Below are positions 8,401 through 18,049 of a stretch of DNA of 59,435 bases, in pieces. The notes beneath the pieces were generated by a model. It had not been told where the DNA came from and ran no database searches. It worked only from the letters and a program-made list of their open reading frames with translations. Source of the stretch: a virus; IMG/VR virus record IMGVR_UViG_3300020401_000018, positions 1 through 59,435 of that record. The stretch is one strand, 5' to 3'. The translations under genes were made by a program, and so were the position numbers. The stretch's first letter is position 1. Every line of letters starts with the position of its first letter.

Positions 8401-11400
8401 ATTTGGTAGCAAAGTTTCTGGCATGATTTGCCCACTTACCAAATAAACTTATATCTTTTAAACTAGCTTCTTTACCATCTTCAAATATTTTATCAGTAGC
8501 TTCTGCTGTATCTTTAAGTAATTTGTTACCTTCTTTTTGTTGCTGCCTGTTCATTGTTTCAGGTTTACTTAACTCATCATCTGCAACTGACTCTTGCATT
8601 TGCACTGATGCTTGATAGTTTATGTCTGTAAAATCTGGATTGCTGTTGAACTCAACCTCTTGTATTTGATTGCTATCAAAAACTATAAAAGATTCCTGTG
8701 CCCCTTTTTCTACTCCCCTATCAAAATCACCTGCACGCATGCCTTCAGCCATGTTAACATATACAATACCATCATAACCTCTTTCTTTTATTTTTTTTAC
8801 TAAGTAAGCTGACTGCATATTTTTGTAATTTTTAAACTGACTTTTACCCTCCATAAAGTTAGCCTCAATTTCTCCTAACGCACGAGATATTGCAGCATTT
8901 TCTTTTTCTGTAAATAGAACAGGAGAAACATCAATAGTGTTATAAAAAGTTCTAAAAGCTCTAAAGTTTTTACTGGTAGGTGTTTCAGTAAGCCTCTCTA
9001 AAACTTCAAATGTATCCCAGTTTCCCATGTCTGGCATCCTTAATGGATTGTTAATGTATAATATTGCTGTATTAATACTACCTAAATCTTCCTCAGTTGC
9101 TTCGTCTATATCAAAGCGACCATCTTGAAATAATACGCCGCCCGTTTTTGTTCGTCTTCCTACAACTGGTATTAGCGTAGTCTCTCCTCGCCTTACTTTC
9201 ATGTTGTATCTATCTTTTGCTTGCATTTCACTGCTTGCAAAATGCAAACCTAATTCACTAATTTTACCTGTTTCAAGCACAGGAATAGTTGAACCTTGAG
9301 AAGTAAAGTGATATGTCTTTTTAATAGAACCTGCTATTCTTAAATCAGATTCAGTCGGTAATGTAATTCTATTTAATCTGTTAGTAAATATTTCTACGCC
9401 TTGAGTTCTAGAATTTAAAGAAGCTAAAAGGTTCATCACTTGTCTTTGTGCCCTGGTTGCAGTCCCTAATTCCATAGCACTGAATGTTTCAAACTTGTCT
9501 GCAAAATTTAAATCTGCACTTTGTAAAGAAGCTATTGCTGCATTCAGTTCTTGAGAAGTTACTTTCTTTAGCTCTGCTAGATAATAATTAGCTTCACTTA
9601 TATTTGGTAGACCCACTTTAGTTGTAAGCGATTTCATTAAACCGTTTACTAACGCAGTTATTTTCCGTAAACTTGGATCAGTCATTAATCCCGTTCTTGG
9701 TTGTTGATATAATATGAATGAATTATATAAACCTATGTTATCTGTAATACTTCCTGTATTATATCCTGAATTTAATACTTTAGTTTTTTTAAGTCCTCTT
9801 TGTATAAATGCCTGGGCTTCGTCTACAGATATGCCTGCAGCTTTAGCTATGTTACTTATCTCTGTGGTTTCCATAACAGCTTTAGACATGATAGCTCGTC
9901 TTGCTATAACTGTGCCATAGTCTAATTTATCAAACACTTGATTGGCTCCATTTAATCCATTGTTTCTAAGTATATTCGCTAACGTAATTAAATAAGTTCT
10001 TATCCTTTCAAATACTCTACCTATTATACCTTTAGGACTATCTAATGCCCCATTTGGGGTGGTTGCCATATATTCTGCAAAGTAGTCAGAGATTGCTTCT
10101 TCTTCCATTTGACTTTGATTTAAACCAAACGGACCATATCTATTTTTAATGTTGTATCTATTAATTAAAGTTTTTCGAGCCGCATCACGTAATACGTTTT
10201 GTTCCTTTGGTGTTAATAAATTATTAAATATATAATGCATTGATTCATGATGCATGGTGTAACGTTGTGAATCTGCTAGCGCTATATTGTCAACAGGAGT
10301 AGTAGCATTCATAGCAACTTCAATTAAACCTAAACCTCCAAAGTATCTACCGTTTAATACTGTGCCCTCTTCTGTCATTATAGAATCAACTAATCTAATG
10401 CTAAGATTGTCTAGCCCTAGTTGATTAAGCTCTTTCTGAAACTGATCACTAATTACAGCCATTGACTTTATAGCTTCAAGTGATAGCTTTGGACGATCTA
10501 AAGAATTAGGATAGTTTGAGACACTCCAATAAGTATCTACATTTTTTTCGTACACATTTTCATCATACCCATATAACTCTTTTCTTATTTGTCTAATTTG
10601 TTTTTTAACTTTTTCTATTGTTTGAGCGCCAGGTATTCTTGGTTTGTTATCTTTAAAATTCAACAAAGGTTCTATGTTAAAACTTTCTAGTAAGGTATTT
10701 AATTCTTTTCTTTTTGCTAAAGAAACTTCTATTATATCTTGAAACTCTTGTATCTTTTCAGTCTGGTCTATGTAAGTTGCTTTTTGCTCATCAGTTAACG
10801 CTTCAACTTCCGCCGCTGAAAGACCTTCTGCCCCTCCCTTTCTTTGACTCTCTAAGAATTTTATTTCTTTCCTAGCTGTATCTACCATTATGTCTGAGTA
10901 AACAAATACAGTGCCTGTTCCGAATCTAATTAGTGGAGTGTATTCAGTTCTAGCCTTATCTAGTGCCCCTTGTAACGCATTTATTTCTATTTGATTTTTT
11001 TGTTTCTTAGCTATTTTTAAAGCAGCTCTAAGCATTTGTTTAGGATTAAACTTAATACCTTGGACATCTAATCTATTTAATATATCAACTATAGCATCTA
11101 TTCTTCCTAAAGCACTTGACGCTTCTAATACTCTAGCTTCTTTTTGAGTTTGTAAATCGTTTATCTGAATATTTATATCTCTTATATTTTGTTTATACGT
11201 AGGATCTTTTGTATCTAGATTTCTTTTTTGTAATCTTAACGATTGTATTTCTTCATCAACCTTTGCAGTTTCAAAGTCTGCTAGTTTTTGTTGCTGTGTT
11301 AAGTTTTCAAACTCTTGATCATTCCGCTGATTTAAAGGGGGCACCCTACGACTCTCTACTAAAGTTCTTGTACTTACTGTCATAGGCTCATATGGAATGC

Positions 11401-14014
11401 CTTGATCAATAATTTCTTTTATTCGTTGTCTACCTCTATTAGTTTTTGCATCAGATTTAACTCTGTTAAAATCTCTTCTATGTGTTTGTATTAAGGCTTG
11501 TCCTTGTGGCCCATTATCATACCCTAGTTTAGCCAGTTGTTCTTGTTCTTTTTTTGTAATGTTATTTAAAGTTTGATTGTTTACAGAGTTGTTTAATGTT
11601 CTCTTAGTCCACTTTACCCACTCTCTTTCTAAAATCACATCTACATCTTCATCGTTTCTGTTCTTTGGATCTAACGCTTTCATCCAACCAGGTAAAGATG
11701 CCATAGTTTCACCTGCTGCTATTCCTTCATCATAGTTCTCAAACTCTACACTAGTTTCTTCCAATGCGTTTCTTTTCCAATCTTCTTTACTTTTTAATCC
11801 ATCTTCTTCTAGTACATTATTTATAATATCTGAAGTACTAAGTCCTCTTCTTTTTAATTCTGCAATAACCCTTTGCATTCTAGCATCACTAGGAACTGGT
11901 TCTTCTTTTTCAAACTTCTCTGTTGTTTCTTGTTTATCAACTGCGTTTTGTTCTACTTTAATTACTTTACTTGCATCCTTTTCATTTAATAACTGAATAG
12001 TATTAGTCGTAGTGCTTCTTAGTACAATGTTTTTTGATCCGTCAATGTTTGTTGTTTCACCTAATATAGTAAACTCTGGAGGATTTTTATCTGTTTCAAA
12101 TTCAGGATTATCTGCTTGATAAGCTCCTTCGATAGTTACAGTATCACCAACCGTAGCTCCTGTTTTCTTTATAGTTTCAGTTTCAGTTGGATTTATTTCT
12201 CCTGTGCCAAACGTACCTTTGACTTTAGATTTACTTTGCTTTGCGTAATTTATTGCTCCAGGTACTACCCCAATACCAAAACCTGCAACACCACCAGCTG
12301 CAGCAGCTTCTCCTACTTGTTTCCAAAATTCTGGAGTGCTATATAAATCTTTTAAACTTGCATTTGCTCCAATCTCTGCAGCAGATGAGGTAATAATTTC
12401 TTGCAATCCTTCGGCGGTAGCCTCTCCTGCAAAACCTTTCGCTACACCTTTAGATACTTCTTTTATAATAGACGGATCTGTAACTGCTTTATTAAATCTA
12501 GTTTTTACTAAATTACCTACATTCTCTTTTATACCACCTAAAGTAGCTCTCTTAGCAAACGCTGATATAATTTGAGAACTCGCACCAAATGCTAATTCAG
12601 CAGCAGCGTAAGGAACACCTGCGGCTATGGATATAGCTGCATTAGAATCTCCTGATCTTTCTAGTTGTGCATTAGTTGCTTCACCAACACCCATTGCATA
12701 TGAACCTAGTAAGAAAGATAATCCTCCAAGCCCTATTGCGGACCCTGTTATCGGCATTGTAAATAAAGTACCAGCTCCTACCGCAGCTCCTACACCTCCA
12801 CCAACAACAGCTGCCCCTATTAATGGCAACATAGTTGCTGCACCAACTCCCATGTTAAAAGCTGCCCAATCTAAAAATGATCCAAGTTTATTTTCATCTT
12901 GTAACATATCTTCTATAGTGGTTATACGTAAATCAACTTGCCCCTCTTCTCCTTCTTTAAACATATGCACACCTGAGTCGAGATTATACTGTGCGACCAT
13001 TTTAGAAAACTTTTCTCTGCCATCTTCATTATCAAATAAATCAGCCATAGTATATAAGACACCAGATCCAATAGCTTTTAAATTATCAAAGCCAGACTTA
13101 GCACCTGCAGTAAAATTCCAATCGTCTAAATCTGTAGGATCATCATATCTTACAGGATCTAAACCATACTTATACAAGTAACCTTTGTTAAACATTTCTT
13201 GTTCAACGAAAGGAGACTTCATATATTTCTGCATGTCTTCCTTTGATAGATTTTCAGGTACAGCAAATTGAGGTGCTCTTGGGTCGTCAAACTTTATGTA
13301 CTTCATTTTTGGTTTTTCAACAACTGGCACAGCTTCAGGTTCTGCTGGAAACAATTGTGCGTATTGATTGGAGAAAGCTCCAAAATCAAAAGCAGTATTA
13401 AATGGTGATGGTAATTGATTGTTTGGTATTACGGTTCCAGATTGTTCTGGTATAATAATTTCAGGTCCTGCTTCACCAACAAGATAAGGTTTACCCGCTT
13501 CTATTGGGCCACCTTCCTCCCGAGCTTCTATTCCAAAAATATTTGATATGCGTCTATCTTTAGTTATATCTTTAGAAGTGTGATGAAACTTTTCATATAA
13601 TTGTGCGGCAGCGTTTGGGTTGCCTTCTAAAATTCCTAAAAAATATTGATCAGTTCCTTTTTGCTGGTATAAGTTAGCAAGCATGACATCTTCTTGCTGT
13701 TTGGGTGTGAGCTTATTTGGATCGTTATGTTTTTTGGCTTTAGCTACCCAGTCAGGTATGTTTCCCATTCGACTGTACATAGCGGCAGTTCTATTTAAAC
13801 CTGTCTGAAATGCGTTGCCTTCACCTTCAGTTAAAAACTGATATATACCTTTAGCTGAACTTATATCACTCTCAAGGTTTTTGCCCCCAGAGCTTTCAAT
13901 TTGTGCTACATCTGTTATAAATTTATCTAAGTTGGAAAGGTCACGAGCATTATATATTGCTCCTAACATTGTACGAATATCGTTTGGCCTTTTAAAAGGC
14001 TTCTTATCTGCCAT
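5432..14014 (-). CDS. Giant multidomain (polyvalent) virion protein, 2860 aa
   Basis: Probably packaged and injected with the DNA. Domains in order: a lytic-transglycosylase-like domain (residues about 25-150; Glu40 in QIESSGG, KGIYQF at 55-60); a tape-measure-type PYLVGEAGPEIIIPE motif (about 175-190); a Gly/Ala-rich hydrophobic region (about 385-450) that could cross a membrane; coiled coil; a zinc peptidase domain (HESMH at 1256-1260, EEEAISDYFAEY from about 1304); an ADP-ribosyltransferase-like domain (about 1565-1792: YHFTS, GLHFASSEMQAKDR, GYDGIVYVN, SFIVFDSNQI); and a PLxRFG-type region (PLQRYG at 2102-2107) leading to a long helical C-terminus. This resembles the polyvalent proteins described in phages and conjugative elements, thought to carry effectors against host defences. 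Domain identities are by motif; the fusion is intact, with no frameshift. Confidence 0.85.
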   Translation of the reverse strand: MADKKPFKRPNDIRTMLGAIYNARDLSNLDKFITDVAQIESSGGKNLESDISSAKGIYQFLTEGEGNAFQTGLNRTAAMYSRMGNIPDWVAKAKKHNDPNKLTPKQQEDVMLANLYQQKGTDQYFLGILEGNPNAAAQLYEKFHHTSKDITKDRRISNIFGIEAREEGGPIEAGKPYLVGEAGPEIIIPEQSGTVIPNNQLPSPFNTAFDFGAFSNQYAQLFPAEPEAVPVVEKPKMKYIKFDDPRAPQFAVPENLSKEDMQKYMKSPFVEQEMFNKGYLYKYGLDPVRYDDPTDLDDWNFTAGAKSGFDNLKAIGSGVLYTMADLFDNEDGREKFSKMVAQYNLDSGVHMFKEGEEGQVDLRITTIEDMLQDENKLGSFLDWAAFNMGVGAATMLPLIGAAVVGGGVGAAVGAGTLFTMPITGSAIGLGGLSFLLGSYAMGVGEATNAQLERSGDSNAAISIAAGVPYAAAELAFGASSQIISAFAKRATLGGIKENVGNLVKTRFNKAVTDPSIIKEVSKGVAKGFAGEATAEGLQEIITSSAAEIGANASLKDLYSTPEFWKQVGEAAAAGGVAGFGIGVVPGAINYAKQSKSKVKGTFGTGEINPTETETIKKTGATVGDTVTIEGAYQADNPEFETDKNPPEFTILGETTNIDGSKNIVLRSTTTNTIQLLNEKDASKVIKVEQNAVDKQETTEKFEKEEPVPSDARMQRVIAELKRRGLSTSDIINNVLEEDGLKSKEDWKRNALEETSVEFENYDEGIAAGETMASLPGWMKALDPKNRNDEDVDVILEREWVKWTKRTLNNSVNNQTLNNITKKEQEQLAKLGYDNGPQGQALIQTHRRDFNRVKSDAKTNRGRQRIKEIIDQGIPYEPMTVSTRTLVESRRVPPLNQRNDQEFENLTQQQKLADFETAKVDEEIQSLRLQKRNLDTKDPTYKQNIRDINIQINDLQTQKEARVLEASSALGRIDAIVDILNRLDVQGIKFNPKQMLRAALKIAKKQKNQIEINALQGALDKARTEYTPLIRFGTGTVFVYSDIMVDTARKEIKFLESQRKGGAEGLSAAEVEALTDEQKATYIDQTEKIQEFQDIIEVSLAKRKELNTLLESFNIEPLLNFKDNKPRIPGAQTIEKVKKQIRQIRKELYGYDENVYEKNVDTYWSVSNYPNSLDRPKLSLEAIKSMAVISDQFQKELNQLGLDNLSIRLVDSIMTEEGTVLNGRYFGGLGLIEVAMNATTPVDNIALADSQRYTMHHESMHYIFNNLLTPKEQNVLRDAARKTLINRYNIKNRYGPFGLNQSQMEEEAISDYFAEYMATTPNGALDSPKGIIGRVFERIRTYLITLANILRNNGLNGANQVFDKLDYGTVIARRAIMSKAVMETTEISNIAKAAGISVDEAQAFIQRGLKKTKVLNSGYNTGSITDNIGLYNSFILYQQPRTGLMTDPSLRKITALVNGLMKSLTTKVGLPNISEANYYLAELKKVTSQELNAAIASLQSADLNFADKFETFSAMELGTATRAQRQVMNLLASLNSRTQGVEIFTNRLNRITLPTESDLRIAGSIKKTYHFTSQGSTIPVLETGKISELGLHFASSEMQAKDRYNMKVRRGETTLIPVVGRRTKTGGVLFQDGRFDIDEATEEDLGSINTAILYINNPLRMPDMGNWDTFEVLERLTETPTSKNFRAFRTFYNTIDVSPVLFTEKENAAISRALGEIEANFMEGKSQFKNYKNMQSAYLVKKIKERGYDGIVYVNMAEGMRAGDFDRGVEKGAQESFIVFDSNQIQEVEFNSNPDFTDINYQASVQMQESVADDELSKPETMNRQQQKEGNKLLKDTAEATDKIFEDGKEASLKDISLFGKWANHARNFATKYPVVARLWDSISKMEQKGREIQTQFVMNMRLYFDVINNVEGAKVALAKAHIISQQEGAQGRYRRDANGQIIFVSPIDMTTGGFGENLITIKKGEIVILEGDIAIAYEEAQLAIQNILEEIKKGTIASNYVDDIINAAQMINIMDPNLLQRSGLDVSALNKDTVENINFQQLSAIVIGLQTMEQRQIDSAQLELFAPLPVIQQLLGTEEQGLKALQKQLGIYEDYKTFDYVPLQRYGEFYVTVKDSEGKIIHAESIEKPFVEERATGNTFEGKKNQVLQKLARLYPPSAGFEISDVKEDKPTMRQKLIEEFSMLDLLASRMSEPTATAYAEARKELDRRIGGGTLVGFDQFLRGRKQIGGVPGFDGDILRGITSFGMVASEYAARNRFLKEVRDRTSSAIKYTEQSGNQRPRLREAIQNMVDYGVDNAHHHEFASLRRMGFWWFLGGNLSSGILQIMSAVQFTGPILAQFSNSAVVLKEMTRAAADVGKMITFTNNEFNDVYLDFDKIPADVREAVKEDVANGIIKQGQAIYEAGMAPGYAMTPTEKTKARARTRQFEQSIMGGVFNTFETISRLTAYISAYRIANNDAVMEKANDYYGSSNKLWNAYKERRGGVATRQDFARILVDDTFGDYSKANRPKIMRGPGSVFFLFQTYISQMFFLLHRLMTQGGPQGRKMFARVMLMLFATGGLMGMPGMEELDQVYRLIQRMRGVNEDMRTVMREMFAETVGPQATEYLMQGVIEAGTGASVQRRLSLGEVPGSAQIRALLNMLGFPTGARVEEFLGAPGAVFIDSAREMKDIFAKDGVAAFYEDLDLYMAAMPTFIKNLYRATYKYPTEGYVETKYGTIVTADLTALDLIKQGMGFTPTKISKERTALYYDKAIEGKYSGKIRGFNTKLKRAYRDMYIGLNVNRDPDMVRDAQLEINKIMREVMAFNNKVGYEYMYFPQLSRLRSEGIQQANTTYRNLQTDKSTKRLKDKMRESLNIKDSN

Positions 14015-14058
14015 TTGTTTCCTTACGTATTGTATTCAGAGAGCGAACTCTCTTAGGT

Positions 14059-15228
14059 TTAATTGTTTAATACTCCTGATTGGTAACTTACAGTGTTACC
14101 TGAACTCCCAGAGCCTTGTGCTCCTGCCATGTTCATAACAAGAGAATTTTTTATATCGGTTAATTGTTGTTGTAAACTTGGATCTTCAACCATTGAAATG
14201 TATTCAAAGCTTAACGCCTCTAACATTGCTTTTTGCTGGTCTAAACTATAACCTTTTATCAGTTCAGCGGCAACTGCTGCAGCGTAGCCTGCATCTCCTG
14301 GACCTAATCCCGTTTCACCTTGAACTACTATCATTGCGTTCTTAGCATCATTTGTTAATAGATCTGAAGGTTGATCTGCACTTGGGTCAAGTAAAGATGC
14401 TTGTCTAAGGTCTACAGCTATGTTAGCTGCATCAGTAAGACCTGCTCTATATTCTTTTGACTGATCTATATTCATGTCTGCATAAACTTTTTGTTCATCT
14501 GCCATCGTCTTGCTTGTTCGTGCTGTCGCCTCATTAATTTGTGCTTGTTTAAATAATGCTTCTAAATTTGCAGCCGCCTTATCCGTTGCCCTGTCTTCTT
14601 CAGCAATCTTTTTATTGTAAGCTTCTGTCTCTAAAGCTTTCACTGCTTGACCTGCATCATCTAATCCTAATGCTATATCTCCAAGGAAGCTACGATATTC
14701 TCCAGGATTTCTAGGCTCTAGTAATCTTCTACTTATTGCATTCATACTAGCAAAAGTTTTATCGGCATTCGAAATAGATTCACCTTCTCTGACATCTTTA
14801 TCAAACATTTTTTCTAAGAAACTTTTTGACTCATAAGCTTCTTGTTTAGCTATAGCTTTTTGTTCTTTATCAAAAGCTGCTGCTGCTTCAGGAGAACGCT
14901 TGATTGGAAATACATCAACCTCTTCAAAACGTTTAGGGGTATATGTCATAGGTTGTTTTCTTGAATCAGCTTCAGATTGTCTTTGTTCTTCGCCTCCCAT
15001 AAATGTATTAATATTATCATAATAGCCAGGAGCTACATCTTTGTTGTCTTCTCCAAAAAAAGTAGGAGTGTATTCAAATTTTGGTTTTCTTAAATCTGCT
15101 TCATATTGCCTTTGCTCTATGCCACCCTCTACTATAGGAGTCAAAGAATAAGGGTTTCTATATTGATATTGCATTTCTTCTTCGTCGTCTTTATACAAAT
15201 CTAAAAAAGGTGACATTGGTCCTGCCAT
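14059..15228 (-). CDS. Putative internal virion protein, 389 aa
   Basis: No family recognised. It lies between the giant virion protein and another internal protein, the place where podoviruses keep ejection proteins. The N-terminal 100 residues contain a duplicated segment (GGIEQRQYEADLRKP...YTP and GGEEQRQSEADSRKQ...YTP, about 45 residues apart); the middle is Ala/Glu/Lys-rich and probably helical (about 105-245); the C-terminus is Gly/Ser-rich. Confidence 0.7.
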   Translation of the reverse strand: MAGPMSPFLDLYKDDEEEMQYQYRNPYSLTPIVEGGIEQRQYEADLRKPKFEYTPTFFGEDNKDVAPGYYDNINTFMGGEEQRQSEADSRKQPMTYTPKRFEEVDVFPIKRSPEAAAAFDKEQKAIAKQEAYESKSFLEKMFDKDVREGESISNADKTFASMNAISRRLLEPRNPGEYRSFLGDIALGLDDAGQAVKALETEAYNKKIAEEDRATDKAAANLEALFKQAQINEATARTSKTMADEQKVYADMNIDQSKEYRAGLTDAANIAVDLRQASLLDPSADQPSDLLTNDAKNAMIVVQGETGLGPGDAGYAAAVAAELIKGYSLDQQKAMLEALSFEYISMVEDPSLQQQLTDIKNSLVMNMAGAQGSGSSGNTVSYQSGVLNN

Positions 15229-15236
15229 AATTTATC

Positions 15237-16274
15237 CTATCCAAATGGTGTCCAGCCTAGACCACCAGCTACACTAGCTGCGTTAAGTCCAAAGCCTAAT
15301 AGTTGAGAGAATCCGCTAGGACCTTCTTGTCCTGGTGCGGTTGCTTGAGTGTATGTAGTTACAGGATACGGTGCTCCTTGTAAAATACCACTCATAAATG
15401 TTAATTGTTCTTTAGGGTAATATTGTTCTTTTAAGAAATCACTATATGCAATATCTAAAGCTTGCTGATCTACTCCTCTTTCTAGTGCCCCCACTCCTAG
15501 TTGAGAAGCAACGTCTGCAGCACCTAAAGTTTGTCTAGTAGCTGCGCCAGTAATTTCTGCTAGTCCAATGTTACGCATTGAATCAGCAGCGCCTGTTGAA
15601 GCTTTTGCTAAACTACCCATAGATGTTCCTGCTTGCACTTCACGTTTTCTATCATCTTGTGCAGCTTTTAAAGCTGACTCATAAGCACTTCCATATCCTT
15701 TTGCATATAGATCACTAATACCCTGACTTAAACTTCTGTTTGTTATCCCTTCAAGAACAGCTTGCCTACTACCTCCAAACGCTCCAGTCTGTGCAGCTGT
15801 TGCAGCATTTGCTATTTGTTGTCTTTGCGTTTCTTCTCGTAATCTTCTAGCTGCAGGATCTAAAGCTTGAGTTACATATGGGTTAATATAGTTCTGTATG
15901 TCAGCAGCTGATATACTTGATGCACCTCGTCCTAATAAGTTAGCACCTTCTTGCACTAAACCTTGAGTGCCTGAAGCACCTGATAAGAATTGGTCAGCAC
16001 CACCTAATGTCGTAATACCTGCTGTTGCCGCACCATATCCTTCTCCTGCTTGTGCTCTTTGTTGTGCAATTGCATCTTGTTCTGCTTGACTTAAACCAGC
16101 AAGTCTTGGACCTGCATAAGATACATAATCTTCAGAAGCAACATCTGCTGCTGCGCCAATTAATTGAGCTGAAGGTTGTGCTACGTATGTAGGTATATCA
16201 GTAGTTTGAATTCCTGACGATTGAACTGCAGGAGCAGATTGTCCACCACCAAATAAAAAATCAAATAGTGCCAT
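15237..16274 (-). CDS. Putative internal virion / DNA ejection protein, 345 aa
   Basis: Alanine/glycine/glutamine-rich, largely helical protein starting MALFDFLFGGG, with a conserved-looking segment around RLREETQRQQIANAA and GAFGGSRQAVLEG (about 140-170) like that of podoviral internal core or DNA-transfer proteins. The ends are hydrophobic. Its ATG overlaps the stop of the upstream gene. Family assignment rests on composition and position. Confidence 0.65.
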   Translation of the reverse strand: MALFDFLFGGGQSAPAVQSSGIQTTDIPTYVAQPSAQLIGAAADVASEDYVSYAGPRLAGLSQAEQDAIAQQRAQAGEGYGAATAGITTLGGADQFLSGASGTQGLVQEGANLLGRGASSISAADIQNYINPYVTQALDPAARRLREETQRQQIANAATAAQTGAFGGSRQAVLEGITNRSLSQGISDLYAKGYGSAYESALKAAQDDRKREVQAGTSMGSLAKASTGAADSMRNIGLAEITGAATRQTLGAADVASQLGVGALERGVDQQALDIAYSDFLKEQYYPKEQLTFMSGILQGAPYPVTTYTQATAPGQEGPSGFSQLLGFGLNAASVAGGLGWTPFG

Positions 16275-17668
16275 TATCCACCTCCTGATGTTGAGCCTGA
16301 ATAATCAAAGTCTGTACCTTGACCAAAATCAGGTGGTCCATAATATTGTCTTCTTCTAGCTTGATACTCACTAAATGGTTCTAGTAAATTAAAACCACCT
16401 ACCATTGCATAGTTTCTTATTTCATCTAAAGTTAAACTATCGCCTTCAGGAATTTTTTTACCATCTCTTCTTAACATAAATCTTCTTCGACCTGGAACTA
16501 AATCACCTTCTGTTATTCTATCACTAGTATAGTCTGATGGTAGATATGCGTCACTTGGATCTAAGTAGTCGCCAGTTTCACCAGCACCACTGCCTACTTC
16601 TTGGGCAATAGTTTGTTCTACAAAATTTCTTCTGTTATTTCTATCTCTTCCAGCACGATTTCCTTGATCCATATAATCTCTAGTAAAAGTAAAACCGCCT
16701 CTACCAAATATATTATCTAAGAATCCTCCTGCTTTATTTATATTAAATGCTCCAACAGGTTTTCCATCTAAAGTAGCGTTAAACTTCATATCTCCTAATA
16801 ACCCTTTACTTTGATCAAACTCCATTCTAGCTATATCTGCTGGAGTATATCCGCCACGCATAAGTTTATCGTATGCACCGTATCCTACATCTAAGCTCAT
16901 GCCTTGATTAAAAGGATTATCATAACCTTTTGTGTTTGGATTATAGCCAGAAGCTCTTGTCATCATATCTCTGACAGCTAAACTTTTACCTGCCGTAGTT
17001 TGTTTGCCATATTCTTCATCAATCTCTGCTTGAGTCATTCCTAAATTTGCTATTCGATCTCTAGTATCTCTTCCGCCTCTTCCAAATTCATCACCTAAAC
17101 TTCCTCCTGCAGCTGAAATTCTATCTGTTGCTGCTGCTACATCTGCTGCTGCAAATCTGTTAGGGTTTCTTTGCATAGCTTTATCAAGACTGCTTATACC
17201 ATCTCTATTTCTAGTATCGTCTTTATCTTTATCTTTATCTTTTTTCTCTGATGAAGGAGAGTTCATTTGTCCACCTCTAAATCCTCCTGGTCCTGGTGGT
17301 CTGAAAGAAGGAACACCCGACTCAGTCATTTCACCACTACCCCCAAGTAGTTTCAATATGCCTGCTTCTTGTGGTGTAATAAAAGCCAGCATGTGACCAG
17401 GAGGAGCTGAAGCTGCCTCGACTGTATTGGCCATGCCAGTTAGCTGTGCATTTACATTTTGCCGAGCTATATTCATAAAATCTACATTTTGATTATTAGA
17501 TTCAGGAATCATGTGTATACCCTTGACTCCTTTTTGTGCCCCTTTTCTAGCTTGCTTATAAGCTAAAGCTCCGATACCAGGCATACTTTGCCCGATCTCA
17601 GAGGCACGCATTACAATATCATTAGGTTGTACTGGACCTGTAACGTCCATCTTTTGGCTGTTATCCAT
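16274..17668 (-). CDS. Putative virion protein, 464 aa (leaderless start)
   Basis: Not recognised. Contains a polar Lys/Asp-repeat linker (KKDKDKDKDD, about 142-151) dividing an N-terminal third from a Gly/Arg/Asp-rich remainder with several GRGG-like turns. First gene behind the 17675-17703 promoter; its ATG lies 6 nt after the TATAAT box, so the mRNA should start on the start codon. Its stop overlaps the next gene. By position an internal or ejection protein. Confidence 0.65.
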   Translation of the reverse strand: MDNSQKMDVTGPVQPNDIVMRASEIGQSMPGIGALAYKQARKGAQKGVKGIHMIPESNNQNVDFMNIARQNVNAQLTGMANTVEAASAPPGHMLAFITPQEAGILKLLGGSGEMTESGVPSFRPPGPGGFRGGQMNSPSSEKKDKDKDKDDTRNRDGISSLDKAMQRNPNRFAAADVAAATDRISAAGGSLGDEFGRGGRDTRDRIANLGMTQAEIDEEYGKQTTAGKSLAVRDMMTRASGYNPNTKGYDNPFNQGMSLDVGYGAYDKLMRGGYTPADIARMEFDQSKGLLGDMKFNATLDGKPVGAFNINKAGGFLDNIFGRGGFTFTRDYMDQGNRAGRDRNNRRNFVEQTIAQEVGSGAGETGDYLDPSDAYLPSDYTSDRITEGDLVPGRRRFMLRRDGKKIPEGDSLTLDEIRNYAMVGGFNLLEPFSEYQARRRQYYGPPDFGQGTDFDYSGSTSGGG

Positions 17669-17674
17669 GATTAT

Positions 17675-17703
17675 ATTATACCTTATATGTCCCCTATTTG
17701 CAA
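17675..17703 (-). promoter_or_regulatory. Late promoter, leaderless type (minus strand)
   Basis: On the minus strand: TTGCAA (17703-17698), 17-bp spacer, TATAAT (17680-17675), then 6 nt and the ATG at 17668, which coincides with predicted +1. A GGGGGCAC octamer (17704-17711) abuts the -35. It would give the internal-virion genes and the giant protein a separate transcript. Confidence 0.75.
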
Positions 17704-17713
17704 GGGGGCACCC

Positions 17714-18049
17714 TTATTCATTTTGAGCTACTGCCATATAGCTGATTACAATATCTAGCTGATCTGTGGAAGTAGAAGTTACTTTTAATATATCTGATTC
17801 TTCTAGTATTAACGGGTGAGTCAATAACTCTATAGTCTGATTTCCTACTAATACTTTTAATCGTTCAATTGTGTATGTAGCAGACGCTGAACTGTCTGTT
17901 ACTTCAAAGGTCACTGAAGGAGTAAATACTCCCATAGTTGAAACCCTAATAGATTTTATTATTAATTGTTGTTTAGCAGGAGCTGTCAGCAAACTAGTCT
18001 GTGAAGTAGACGTTAGTGATTTTCCTACTATTTCATATTTTATTGCCAT
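17714..18049 (-). CDS. Hypothetical virion-associated protein, 111 aa
   Basis: Start at 18049 is chosen because it forms a TAATG overlap with the upstream gene; a longer frame to 18064 has no ribosome binding site. Beta-strand-rich, Ser/Thr-rich, with alternating hydrophobic residues typical of a small beta-sandwich; no known family. It follows the nozzle-like protein and precedes the internal virion genes, so it is probably a minor virion component. Confidence 0.65.
   Translation of the reverse strand: MAIKYEIVGKSLTSTSQTSLLTAPAKQQLIIKSIRVSTMGVFTPSVTFEVTDSSASATYTIERLKVLVGNQTIELLTHPLILEESDILKVTSTSTDQLDIVISYMAVAQNE

Noticed and set aside
12627-13181. 184-codon plus-strand frame inside the giant virion gene
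   Set aside because: It mirrors the Gly/Ala-rich coding region of the opposite strand (giving Pro/Ala/Ser-rich translation) and has no ribosome binding site or neighbours.
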